64,000 nt of DNA from Streptomyces sp. BK208 (GTDB lineage Bacteria > Actinomycetota > Actinomycetes > Streptomycetales > Streptomycetaceae). Under the pieces are notes generated by a model. The model was not told where the DNA came from and did not search any database. It saw only the letters and a program-made list of their open reading frames with translations. Every line of letters begins with the position of its first letter. The stretch's first letter is position 1. Positions 28,287 to 38,617 of this stretch are shown in pieces. Made by a program: the position numbers and the translations under genes. The stretch spans positions 1-64,000 of the forward strand of contig NZ_SOAV01000012.1 of assembly GCF_004364245.1 (NCBI RefSeq). The letters run 5' to 3'.

Positions 28287-28473
28287 CGTCGAACCTCCCC
28301 GCCGTACACCCGTGCCGTGTGCTCGACGGTAGGCGCGCGATGATCAGCGGGACAGATCCCCTGGCGAACGCGCCCCCTTCCACTCCCCCGCTTCACTCCG
28401 AGCGCCTGCCCGGACGGGTGAACAGAAGGGGTGGGTTGGATACACCCTAGGGAGTGGGGGAACCGAGGGGGGA

Positions 28474-28519
28474 CCGTGGAGCGGCGACAGTGGCAGTCCC
28501 CGTGATCGCCGCTCCACGG
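28474..28519 (-). terminator. Terminator after truB
   Basis: Perfect 14-bp stem (CCGTGGAGCGGCGA at 28474-28487 with its complement at 28506-28519) and an 18-nt loop, 23 bp after the truB stop. It separates truB from the degenerate-protease gene. Confidence 0.8.
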
Positions 28520-28542
28520 ACGGACGGTGACGGTGCGTCGGC

Positions 28543-29448
28543 TCAGCCGAACACGGCCAGGCTCTTGGCCTTGCCCTTCTGCTCCTCCACCAGGGCGAGC
28601 AGGCGCCCCTCGGGACCGAAGACGGCGACGGCACCGGCGCCGGTGTACTCCTCGGGCATCTCCAGCCGTACACCGTTGGTGAGCAGCCGGGCCCTCCTGG
28701 TGTCCACGTCCCAGCGCGGGAAGGCGGCGGCGGCCGCGTCCGCGACGGGCATGACGGCGAGGTCCTGCTGGAGCTGGTCCAGCGTCCGGGCGCCGTCCAG
28801 CTTGTACGGACCGACCCGGGTGCGGCGCAGCGCCGTGAGGTGCCCGCCGACGCCGAGGTCGGCGCCCAGGTCGCGGGCGAGCGCCCGGATGTACGTACCG
28901 GAGGAGCAGGTCACCGAGACCACGAGGTCGAGCACCGGGGTGCCGTCGTCGGCGACGGCGTCCCGGACGTCGTACACCGCGAAGGAGGAGACGGTGACGG
29001 GGCGGGCGGGGATCTCGAAGTCCTCGCCCTCGCGCGCCCGCTTGTAGGAGCGCACGCCCTTGATCTTGATGGCGCTGACCTTGGACGGCACCTGCATGAT
29101 GTCGCCGCTCAGCTTGGCGACGCCGGCGTCGATCGCTTCCCGGGTGACCTTCGAGGCGTCCCGCGACCCCGTGATCTCGCCCTCGGCGTCGTCGGTCAGC
29201 GTCGTCTGCCCGAGCCTGACGGTGCCCAGGTACTCCTTCTCGGTGAGGGCGAGGTGCCCGAGGAGCTTGGTCGCCCGCTCCACACCGAGGACCAGGACGC
29301 CCGTCGCCATCGGGTCGAGCGTGCCGGCGTGCCCGACGCGCCGGGTGCGGGCGATGCCCCGCATCTTGGCGACGACGTCGTGCGAAGTGAAGCCCGACGG
29401 CTTGTCGACGATGACAAGGCCGTCGGGCGTGGTGTGCTTCTCGGTCAT
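28543..29448 (-). CDS. truB: tRNA pseudouridine(55) synthase
   Basis: Isomerises U55 of the tRNA T-loop. 301 aa. The catalytic aspartate is D45 in GHAGTLDPMATG. Further family motifs are VDKPSGFTSHD, KEYLGTVRLGQTTLTDDAEG and SSGTYIRALARDLG, with a C-terminal PUA-like part. The ATG overlaps the rbfA stop by 4 nt (ATGA), so translation is probably coupled. Member of the infB-rbfA-truB ribosome maturation block. Confidence 0.97.
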   Translation of the reverse strand: MTEKHTTPDGLVIVDKPSGFTSHDVVAKMRGIARTRRVGHAGTLDPMATGVLVLGVERATKLLGHLALTEKEYLGTVRLGQTTLTDDAEGEITGSRDASKVTREAIDAGVAKLSGDIMQVPSKVSAIKIKGVRSYKRAREGEDFEIPARPVTVSSFAVYDVRDAVADDGTPVLDLVVSVTCSSGTYIRALARDLGADLGVGGHLTALRRTRVGPYKLDGARTLDQLQQDLAVMPVADAAAAAFPRWDVDTRRARLLTNGVRLEMPEEYTGAGAVAVFGPEGRLLALVEEQKGKAKSLAVFG

Positions 29449-29909
29449 TTAGCGGTGTCGTCCGTCTCGTCGGCCTCGGTCTCGTCCTCGTCCGGCTTGC
29501 GGTACGGGTCCGCCTCGCCCGCGTACGCGGCGCCCGCGGACGCCTCGCGCACCTTCTCGTCGGACTGCCGCGCCTTGTCGAGGAGGTCCTCGATGTTCCG
29601 GGCGGTGTCCGGCAGGGCGTCCATGACGAAGGTCAGGGTCGGCGTGAACTTCACGCCCGCCGCCTTGCCGACCTCGGAGCGCAGGATGCCCTTGGCGCTC
29701 TCCAGGCCCGCCGAGGCGGCCTTGCGCTCCTCGTCGTCCCCGTAGACCGTGTAGAAGACGGTCGCCTCCCGCAGGTCACCCGTGACCCGGGTGTCCGTGA
29801 TGGTGACGTGTGAGCCGAGCCGCGGGTCCTTGATCCCGCGCTGCAGCTTCTGGGCCACCACCTCTCGGATGAGGTCCGCCAGCCTTTTCGCCCGCGCGTT
29901 GTCGGCCAC
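29445..29909 (-). CDS. rbfA: 30S ribosome-binding factor RbfA
   Basis: Late-stage 30S maturation factor that binds 16S rRNA. 154 aa. It has a KH-like fold with RAKRLADLIREVVAQKLQRGIKDPRLG near the start and VTITDTRVTGDLREATVFYTV. An acidic C-terminal tail (DEDETEADETDD) is longer than in enterobacteria. It is separated from the DUF503 gene by a spacer containing 19-bp tandem repeats and overlaps truB downstream. Confidence 0.96.
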   Translation of the reverse strand: MADNARAKRLADLIREVVAQKLQRGIKDPRLGSHVTITDTRVTGDLREATVFYTVYGDDEERKAASAGLESAKGILRSEVGKAAGVKFTPTLTFVMDALPDTARNIEDLLDKARQSDEKVREASAGAAYAGEADPYRKPDEDETEADETDDTAK

Positions 29910-29930
29910 TGGTCCGTCTCCCGTTCTTTC

Positions 29931-29987
29931 TTCTCTTGCCTGATCTGGCTTCTCTTGCCTGATCCGGTCCTCTGCCCGATCCGGTCA
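29931..29987. repeat. 19-bp tandem repeat, three imperfect copies
   Basis: Units 29931-29949 and 29950-29968 share TTCTCTTGCCTGATCYGG. A third, more diverged unit (29969-29987) runs into the DUF503 stop codon. The array fills the spacer between the DUF503 gene and rbfA. Confidence 0.85.
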
Positions 29988-30278
29988 GTCGTCGTCGCCG
30001 TGGAAGCGCCGCCTGACGGACAGCAGCTCCACCTCGGGGCGACCGGCCACCAGCCGCTCGCACCGGTCGAGCACGTCGCTGAGGTGGCCCGCGTCGCCGG
30101 ACACCACGGCCAGACCGACGACGGCCCGGCGATGGAGGTTCATGTGCTCCACCTCCGCCGCGCTCACCGCGTACTTCCGCTGGAGCTCGGCGACGATCGG
30201 GCGGACGACGGAGCGCTTCTCCTTCAGCGAATGTACGTCGCCGAGGAGGAGGTCGAAGGACAGCGTCCCCACATACAT
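29985..30278 (-). CDS. DUF503 family protein (YlxP-like)
   Basis: Small protein of 97 aa from the ATG at 30278, beginning MYVGTLSFDLLLGDVHSLKEKRSVVRP, the DUF503 signature. A GTG at 30293 would add five residues. The family sits between infB and rbfA in many bacteria and is linked to ribosome maturation by this conserved position, but its biochemistry is not settled. It has the same neighbourhood here: infB upstream, rbfA downstream, all leftward. Confidence 0.92.
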   Translation of the reverse strand: MYVGTLSFDLLLGDVHSLKEKRSVVRPIVAELQRKYAVSAAEVEHMNLHRRAVVGLAVVSGDAGHLSDVLDRCERLVAGRPEVELLSVRRRFHGDDD

Positions 30279-30359
30279 GTGCAACCGGTTCACCCGCCGG
30301 TCCGGGATCGATGGCCCCGCCGTCCACCGGCGGGGGCATCAGAACCGTACAACGAACGG

Positions 30360-30403
30360 CCGGGGCCGATCGACGGATATTGTGCTCCGCCGACCGGCCC
30401 CGG
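30360..30403 (-). terminator. Hairpin after infB
   Basis: 13-bp stem with one mismatch (30360-30372 with 30391-30403, CCGGGGCCG core) and an 18-nt loop, starting 28 bp after the infB stop and before DUF503. It may be a terminator or a read-through attenuator within the translation block. Confidence 0.6.
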
Positions 30404-30430
30404 ACCGGTCACTCCCGGAAGTCGCGGTGC

Positions 30431-33532
<3,102 letters not shown>

Positions 33533-33693
33533 TTCGCTCCTCTGAGGTCCGGGTTGCGTCCGGACCGTCGCTAGTTCATGGGCGTACTCATCGCGTACTC
33601 ATCGAGTGCTCATCGCAATCTCGACCTGCTTTCGACTCGCGAGGTACCAGGCCGCGCGGGGTTCCGCGCGGCATGTCTTCCTTACCATGTTGC

Positions 33694-33999
33694 TCACGTG
33701 CTGCTTTCAGCAGCGTCGTCGCAACCTTGTGCCTGCTCGACGTAGTGGCGCAACGCCTTTACGTCGAGCGGACCCGGGACGCGGAGCGCCCGCGGGAACG
33801 CCTTGCGGCGCACTGCCTGGTCGACACAGACCGGCACGGGGTGCACGTACGCACCCCGGCCGGGCAGCGTACCGCGTGGATCAGGGGTGCAATCACCCTC
33901 GACCGCCACGGTGCGCAGCAGCGCGCTCTTGACCGCTCGCTCCCGGCACCCCACGCAGGTGCGCTCGGGGCATGCTCGGGTACGTGTCCGGCCAGACAC
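33694..33999 (-). CDS. rnpM: YlxR / RnpM family protein
   Basis: 101-residue DUF448 protein. The N-terminal cysteine pair (CPERTCVGCRER) and the loop GRGAYVHPVPVC match the YlxR family. In Bacillus this family was reported to bind and modulate RNase P, hence the symbol. Its role in Streptomyces is inferred. The gene sits between nusA and infB as in most Gram-positive bacteria. The GTG start at 33999 has AGGA directly adjacent and GGGGAGG farther upstream, so the exact start is less certain. Confidence 0.88.
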   Translation of the reverse strand: MSGRTRTRACPERTCVGCRERAVKSALLRTVAVEGDCTPDPRGTLPGRGAYVHPVPVCVDQAVRRKAFPRALRVPGPLDVKALRHYVEQAQGCDDAAESST

Positions 34000-34101
34000 T
34001 CCTAAGTCTACCTCCCCGGACCGACCTCACCCCTTCGGGGCAAGAATCGAACACGTGCCGCACACAAAGCTGTCGTGATCTCAGCGGCGTGCGGCCTGGA
34101 T

Positions 34102-35124
34102 CTATTCCCCGCGGCCGCCGGACGGCCGGTCGGGCTGCTGGTCGTCGGGCTGCTCGGTGTCCGGGCGGATGTCGATCCGCCAGCCGGTCAGCCGGGCCGC
34201 GAGGCGGGCGTTCTGGCCCTCCTTGCCGATGGCCAGCGACAGCTGGTAGTCGGGCACGATCACGCGTGCGGAGCGGGCCGCCAGGTCCACGACCTCGACC
34301 TTGGAGACGCGGGCCGGGGAGAGCGCGTTCGCCACCATCTCCGCCGGGTCGTCCGACCAGTCGACGATGTCGATCTTCTCGCCGTTCAGCTCACCCATCA
34401 CGTTGCGAACCCGGCCGCCCATGGGGCCGATGCAGGCGCCCTTGGCGTTCAGGCCGGAGCGGGTGGAGCGTACGGCGATCTTGGTGCGGTGGCCGGCCTC
34501 GCGGGCGATCGCGGAGATCTCGACGGATCCGTCGGCGATCTCCGGCACCTCCAGGGCGAACAGCTTCTTCACCAGGTTGGGGTGCGTGCGGGACAGGGTC
34601 ACGGACGGACCGCGCACGCCCTTGGCCACGCGCACGACGTAGGAACGCAGTCGCGTGCCGTGCGGGTAGGTCTCGCCGGGCACCTGCTCCTGCACCGGCA
34701 GGATGGCCTCCAGCTTGCCGATGTCGACCAGCACGTTCTTCGGGTCGCGGCCCTGCTGGACGACGCCGGTGACGATGTCGCCCTCACGGCCTGCGTACTC
34801 GCCCAGCGTCGCGTCGTCCTCGGCGTCGCGCAGCCGCTGCAGGATGACCTGCTTGGCGGTGGTGGCGGCGATGCGCCCGAAGTCGGACGGGGTGTCGTCG
34901 AACTCGCGGGCCGCCTGGCCCTCGTCGAGGTCGTCGGGGTCTTCCTTCGCCCACACGGTCACGTGCCCGGAGTTCCGGTCGAGCTCCACGCGCGCGTGCC
35001 GGCGGCTTCCCTCGGTGCGGTGGTAGGCGATGAGGAGGGCCGACTCGATCGCTTCGACCAGCAGGTCGAAGGAGATCTCCTTCTCCCGCACCAAGCCCCG
35101 CAGGGCGCTCATGTCGATGTCCAC
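34102..35124 (-). CDS. nusA: Transcription elongation/termination factor NusA
   Basis: RNA polymerase-binding factor for pausing, termination and antitermination. 340 aa. The N-terminal domain (MDIDMSALRGLVREKEISFDLL) is followed by an S1 domain at about 110-185 and two KH domains at about 195-320 with GPMGGRVRNVMGEL and SLAIGKEGQNARLAARLTGWRIDI. The acidic repeats of the E. coli protein are absent, as is usual for actinobacteria. The start lies 2 bp after the rimP stop, and its ribosome-binding site GAGGAGGAGG is formed by the glutamate codons at the end of rimP. Confidence 0.97.
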   Translation of the reverse strand: MDIDMSALRGLVREKEISFDLLVEAIESALLIAYHRTEGSRRHARVELDRNSGHVTVWAKEDPDDLDEGQAAREFDDTPSDFGRIAATTAKQVILQRLRDAEDDATLGEYAGREGDIVTGVVQQGRDPKNVLVDIGKLEAILPVQEQVPGETYPHGTRLRSYVVRVAKGVRGPSVTLSRTHPNLVKKLFALEVPEIADGSVEISAIAREAGHRTKIAVRSTRSGLNAKGACIGPMGGRVRNVMGELNGEKIDIVDWSDDPAEMVANALSPARVSKVEVVDLAARSARVIVPDYQLSLAIGKEGQNARLAARLTGWRIDIRPDTEQPDDQQPDRPSGGRGE

Positions 35125-35126
35125 GG

Positions 35127-35717
35127 CTACGCCTCCTCCTCTTCCGTCGTCTCGTTGTCGTTCTCGTTGTCGTGCACGTCGTGCACGTCGTGCTTGACGT
35201 GCTTGTCGTGCTTGTCGTGCTTGTCGCCGCTGTCCTTGGCGTCCTTGCGGTTGAACTCGACCTGCACGCGTGCCTTGTCGATGTCGCCGAAGGGCAGTCT
35301 GCGGGTGGTGGCCTTGCGGCCCTTGACCCCAGGTACTTCGAGGTCGAGTCCGTCCTCGTCCACGGCCAGGATGCGGGCGACCAGCTCGCCGCCCTCCTGC
35401 AGCTGGAACCGGACCAGGCGGTCGGTGGCGCGCACGTAGTGGCGGTGTTCGGTGAGCGAGCGCTCCGCGCCAGGGGTGCCGACCTCGAGGGTGTACTCCC
35501 CGTCGCCCATCGCGTCGCTCTCGTCGAGCTTCGCCGAGAGCGCGCGGCTCACATCGGCGATCCGGTCCAGGTCCGCTCCGGTGTCGGAGTCGACGACCAC
35601 CCGCAGCACGCGCCTGCGGCCGACCGAGTCCACCGCGAGCTCTTCGAGGTCCAGTCCCTGGGAGGCGACGAGCGGCTCCAGCAGCTCTCGCAGCCTCTCG
35701 CTGTGGGTGGTGCTCAT
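35127..35717 (-). CDS. rimP: Ribosome maturation factor RimP
   Basis: 30S maturation factor. 196 aa from the ATG at 35717, chosen because AGGAG lies 9 nt upstream. A longer reading to 35858 adds 47 non-conserved residues. The conserved part includes ELLEPLVASQGLDLEELAV, DSDTGADLDRIADVSRAL and EVGTPGAERSLTEHRHYVRA. The C-terminus carries an unusual tail of short KHDKH/HDVHD repeats encoded by 9-bp tandem repeats, ending TTEEEEA. First gene of the leftward rimP-nusA-rnpM-infB block. Confidence 0.95.
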   Translation of the reverse strand: MSTTHSERLRELLEPLVASQGLDLEELAVDSVGRRRVLRVVVDSDTGADLDRIADVSRALSAKLDESDAMGDGEYTLEVGTPGAERSLTEHRHYVRATDRLVRFQLQEGGELVARILAVDEDGLDLEVPGVKGRKATTRRLPFGDIDKARVQVEFNRKDAKDSGDKHDKHDKHVKHDVHDVHDNENDNETTEEEEA

Positions 35718-36081
35718 CCGGGTGACTCCTCGGCCGCGTGTGCTGTTGTGGGACGGTGCGCGTGTCTGGTCAAAGGGTATCCGGTCGCAGGGGGTGTTGC
35801 CGTCCACCGGGTCCCGGGGGTGCCGATCCGGGTCCGGGGGGTTCCGGCCCGGGGACATCCGGGTCCGCAGGGGTGATACGGGTCCGGTGGCGCCGATGAG
35901 TGGTGCCCGGGCGGGGCACGGGTACCGTGATCACCGGCAGGCCGCGGCGACGGGTTCCCGCCGTCCTGCCGTGTCGTGCCGCTCTGCCTCTGTCTGCTGT
36001 CGCCCCCTTGTCGCTTCGCCGCTTCGCCGCTTTGTCGCCTTTGCCGTCGCTTCCGTACGAGCCCTGTCGAGGACGTCTGCC
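35718..36081. promoter_or_regulatory. Divergent control region rimP / lipoprotein
   Basis: 364 bp with no supported gene. It should hold the promoter of the nusA operon (leftward) and of the lipoprotein gene (rightward). It is dense in short direct repeats of GGGTCCGG type (about 35810-35895) and of CGCTTCGC type (about 36010-36040). I could not choose specific -35 and -10 elements with confidence. Confidence 0.4.
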
Positions 36082-36666
36082 GTGTCGCCTTCCCCATCGC
36101 CGCGCCTGCCTCTGGGGCCGCGCAGAAGGAGCCTGCTCGCATCGGCCGCCGGGGCCGCCCTGCTCGTCGGGTGCACGGGGGATCCGGACGCCGGGGACGC
36201 GGGGATCGATCCGTCTGCCGCCGAGCGGGTACGCGCGCGTGCGGCCCGGGACAGTGAGGGCCTCGCCGGGCGGTACGCGGCGGTGATGGCGGCGCATCCC
36301 GGGCTCGCGGAGCGGCTGGGGCCGCTGCGGGAGGAGGTCGTACGGCACGCGGAGGCGTTCGGCGGGGTGCGGGTGGCCTCGCCGGAGGTGTCGGGGACGG
36401 CGGTATCGCCGGAGGTGTCGGGGACGGCGGTGTCGCCGGAGGCGTCGCCGTCGGGGTCCGCTCGGGCCGCCGGGCCGGGTGACGCCGGTGGCGTGCCTGC
36501 GGACGAGAAGGGCGCTCTGGCGCTGCTCGCCGACGCCGAGCGGAAGCTGGCCGACCGGCGGGCCGGGGCGCTGCTCTCCGTGCCCGGCGAGTCGGCGCGG
36601 CTGCTGGCCTCGGTCGCGGCGGCCGGGGCCGCGCACGTTTTCCTGCTGACGGAGGGTGGCCGGTGA
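36082..36666 (+). CDS. Putative Tat-type lipoprotein, unknown function
   Basis: 194 aa from the GTG at 36082, preceded by GAGGA with 8-nt spacing. The N-terminus reads PRRRSLLASAAGAALLVGC: a twin-arginine-like signal with a lipobox cysteine, so export and lipid anchoring are likely. The mature part is mostly helical and Ala-rich. It contains a short repeat, PEVSGTAVS twice, encoded by a 27-bp tandem repeat. The stop overlaps the start of the ferritin-like gene (GTGA), suggesting a joint role. No domain recognised. Confidence 0.75.
   Translation: MSPSPSPRLPLGPRRRSLLASAAGAALLVGCTGDPDAGDAGIDPSAAERVRARAARDSEGLAGRYAAVMAAHPGLAERLGPLREEVVRHAEAFGGVRVASPEVSGTAVSPEVSGTAVSPEASPSGSARAAGPGDAGGVPADEKGALALLADAERKLADRRAGALLSVPGESARLLASVAAAGAAHVFLLTEGGR
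36379..36432 (+). repeat. 27-bp tandem repeat in lipoprotein gene
   Basis: Two 27-bp units (36379-36405 and 36406-36432) differ at one base, with a partial third unit to 36442. They stay in frame and encode repeated SPEVSGTAV peptides. Confidence 0.9.
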
Positions 36667-37121
36667 GCAAGGCGGACGACGGGCGGCTCGACGCCCTCCA
36701 GGCGGCGCTGGCGGCGGAGCACGCCGCCGTGTACGGCTACGGGGTCGTCGGTGGGCGGCTCGGCGAGGAACGGCGCACCGAGGCGCGGGCGGCGTACGAC
36801 GCGCACCGGGCGCGCCGGGACGCGCTGGCGCGCGAGGTGCGGGACCTGGGCGGCGAACCGGTCGCCGCGGCGGCGGGGTACGCGCTCCCCTTCTCGGTGC
36901 CGGACTCGACGGCCGCGGTGCGGCTCGCGGCCGAGTTGGAGGACCGGGTGGCCGGGGTCTACTCCGACCTGGTGCGGGCCGCCGAGGGTGACGGACGGGC
37001 CGCGGCGGCCGGGGCGCTGCGCGAGGCGGCGGTCCGCGCGGCGCGATGGCGGAGCGGGAGCGTAGCCTTCCCTGGGCTCGCCGAGCGGGCCGGCACGGTG
37101 ACGGCTCCACCGACTGCGTAA
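36663..37121 (+). CDS. Ferritin-like domain protein (DUF4439 type)
   Basis: 152-residue all-helical protein. LDALQAALAAEHAAVYGYGVVGG at about 9-31 and AELEDRVAGVYSDLV resemble the helices of ferritin-like DUF4439 proteins. The full set of iron-ligand residues of true ferritins is not evident, so metal binding is uncertain. Translationally coupled to the upstream lipoprotein (GTGA overlap) and followed 39 bp later by the phosphotransferase-fold gene. Confidence 0.78.
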   Translation: MSKADDGRLDALQAALAAEHAAVYGYGVVGGRLGEERRTEARAAYDAHRARRDALAREVRDLGGEPVAAAAGYALPFSVPDSTAAVRLAAELEDRVAGVYSDLVRAAEGDGRAAAAGALREAAVRAARWRSGSVAFPGLAERAGTVTAPPTA

Positions 37122-37160
37122 CACGTACGGCTGTCCGTACGGGAAGGGAACGGCTCGCGC

Positions 37161-38060
37161 ATGGCTTTCGAACCGCCGCGGCGTTTGATCAGGGCGTTCG
37201 GAGAGACGGCACCGGGTGGTGACGACTGGTTGACGACGCTGCCCGATGCTGTGGAGCGGGCCGTGGCGGTGCGGGAGTTGACCGTGGAGCGGGTGCAGGT
37301 GCCCGGGGGGCGCAGCAGCCTGGTGGTGCTGGTGCGGACGGCCGACGGGGCGCCTGCGGTGCTGAAGCTGGCTCCGCGCCGGGCGCGTCCGGAGAGTGAG
37401 CGGGCCGCGCTCGCGCACTGGGGCGGGCGAGGGGCCGTGCAGGTGCGCGAGGAGGCGGCCGAGGAGGGCGTGTTGCTGCTCGAGCGGCTGCATCCGGACG
37501 TGTCGGTGCGGTCGTTGCCGGAGGCGAAGGCGTTGCTGGAGGCCGCGGGGACGTTGCGGCGGCTGTGGGTGGAACCGCCCGTCTCTCATGCCTTCGAGAC
37601 CGTGGCCGAGCGGACCGGGCGGCAGGCGGAGGCGATGCGGGCGGGCGCTGCGGGTGACGCGGATGTGGCACCGCTGGTCGACGCGGCGCTCGCGGTGCGC
37701 GAGGAGCTGTTGGCCGGGCCGCCGGAGGAGCGGTTGCTGCACGGGACGTTCCGGCAGAGCAAGGTGCTCGCCGGGGACCGGGTGCCGTGGCTGGCGGTGG
37801 GGCCCGATCCGGTGGTCGGGGAGAGCGCGTTCGATCTTGCGCGGTTGGTGCGGGACCGGGTGGAGGATCTGATCGCTCAGCCGTCGGGGGCGTCGACGAC
37901 GCGGCGGCGGATCAAGCGGCTCGCGGAGTCGCTGGAGGTCGACCAGGAGCGGTTGCGCGGCTGGACGCTGTTCCGGGCGGTGGAGTCGGGGGTTCGGGCC
38001 CGGCGGGTGGGACGGGAGCAGGACGCGGAGCTGCTGCTGGAGTTCGCGGGCTGGGTGTGA
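37161..38060 (+). CDS. Aminoglycoside phosphotransferase-fold protein, catalytic residues lost
   Basis: 299 aa resembling the APH kinase-like family. An N-lobe lysine (VLKL, K69) is retained. The catalytic loop reads HGTFRQSKV at 194-202 where active members have HGDLHxxNV, so the base (T196) and the metal-binding asparagine position (K201) are changed. The DP metal site reads VGPDP with G214 in place of Asp. The rest of the C-lobe (VVGESAFDLARLVRDR) is conserved. I infer a non-catalytic binding or regulatory protein, not a resistance enzyme. It is the third gene of the small rightward cluster after the lipoprotein and ferritin-like genes. Confidence 0.72.
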   Translation: MAFEPPRRLIRAFGETAPGGDDWLTTLPDAVERAVAVRELTVERVQVPGGRSSLVVLVRTADGAPAVLKLAPRRARPESERAALAHWGGRGAVQVREEAAEEGVLLLERLHPDVSVRSLPEAKALLEAAGTLRRLWVEPPVSHAFETVAERTGRQAEAMRAGAAGDADVAPLVDAALAVREELLAGPPEERLLHGTFRQSKVLAGDRVPWLAVGPDPVVGESAFDLARLVRDRVEDLIAQPSGASTTRRRIKRLAESLEVDQERLRGWTLFRAVESGVRARRVGREQDAELLLEFAGWV

Positions 38061-38617
38061 GTGGGCCGTGCCTGCGCCTGCGGTGGTGGTGCGGGTGGGT
38101 GGGTGGGTGCGGATGCCTGCGGCGCCTGTGCGGGTTCGGTGGGGGTGCGCGTAGCGCCTTGGGTTCGGTGGGTGGTGCGGGGCCGGGGCGGGGGGTGTCC
38201 GTCCTCGGAACGGCGCGGAATCGGTCGGCCACAGAAGCGGGAGGCGTTGACGCGCCAACCGCTGCGGGCGGACACCCCCCCGCCCCGTCCCCTCCCCGCC
38301 GTACGCGAGTGCGGGTCGCCATCCCCCCCGGCGTCCCCTTCCCGCCGTGGCCCGCCCCTAGCTGCGGGCAGTCGTGCCGCTGGGGCGGCACGGGTGGGCG
38401 CAGCGGCACCCGGCAGCGCCGGGCCACGCCTCTCCTCGCCCCGCACCCACCCCGGGCCACCGGACGGCGCCGGGACGCGGCCCGCACCACCCCGGCCCAC
38501 CGGGAAACGCCGGGACGCGGACCGCCCCACCCCGGCCCACCGGGCGACGCCGGGCCACGTGACCCGCCCCCGCCGGGGGCCAGGGCACGGGGCGGGGCGG
38601 GGCGTGATCGTCCGGGG
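38061..38617. other. Intergenic region with repeats, no supported gene
   Basis: 557 bp between the phosphotransferase-fold gene and the convergent proS gene. Codon-like frames exist but none has a ribosome-binding site or recognisable protein. The region contains GGTGGGTGGGTGGG-type G-tracts near 38090-38110 and a 40-bp tandem repeat at 38441-38560. Confidence 0.6.
38441..38560. repeat. 40-bp tandem repeat, three copies
   Basis: Three consecutive 40-bp units (38441-38480, 38481-38520, 38521-38560) share CCACCCCGG.CCACCGG..ACGCCGGG. A weaker related segment lies at 38401-38430. The array ends about 57 bp from the proS stop codon. Confidence 0.88.

Noticed and set aside
37161..38060. Aminoglycoside resistance gene
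   Set aside because: The kinase fold is there but the catalytic HGD and metal-binding residues are replaced, so resistance activity is not supported.
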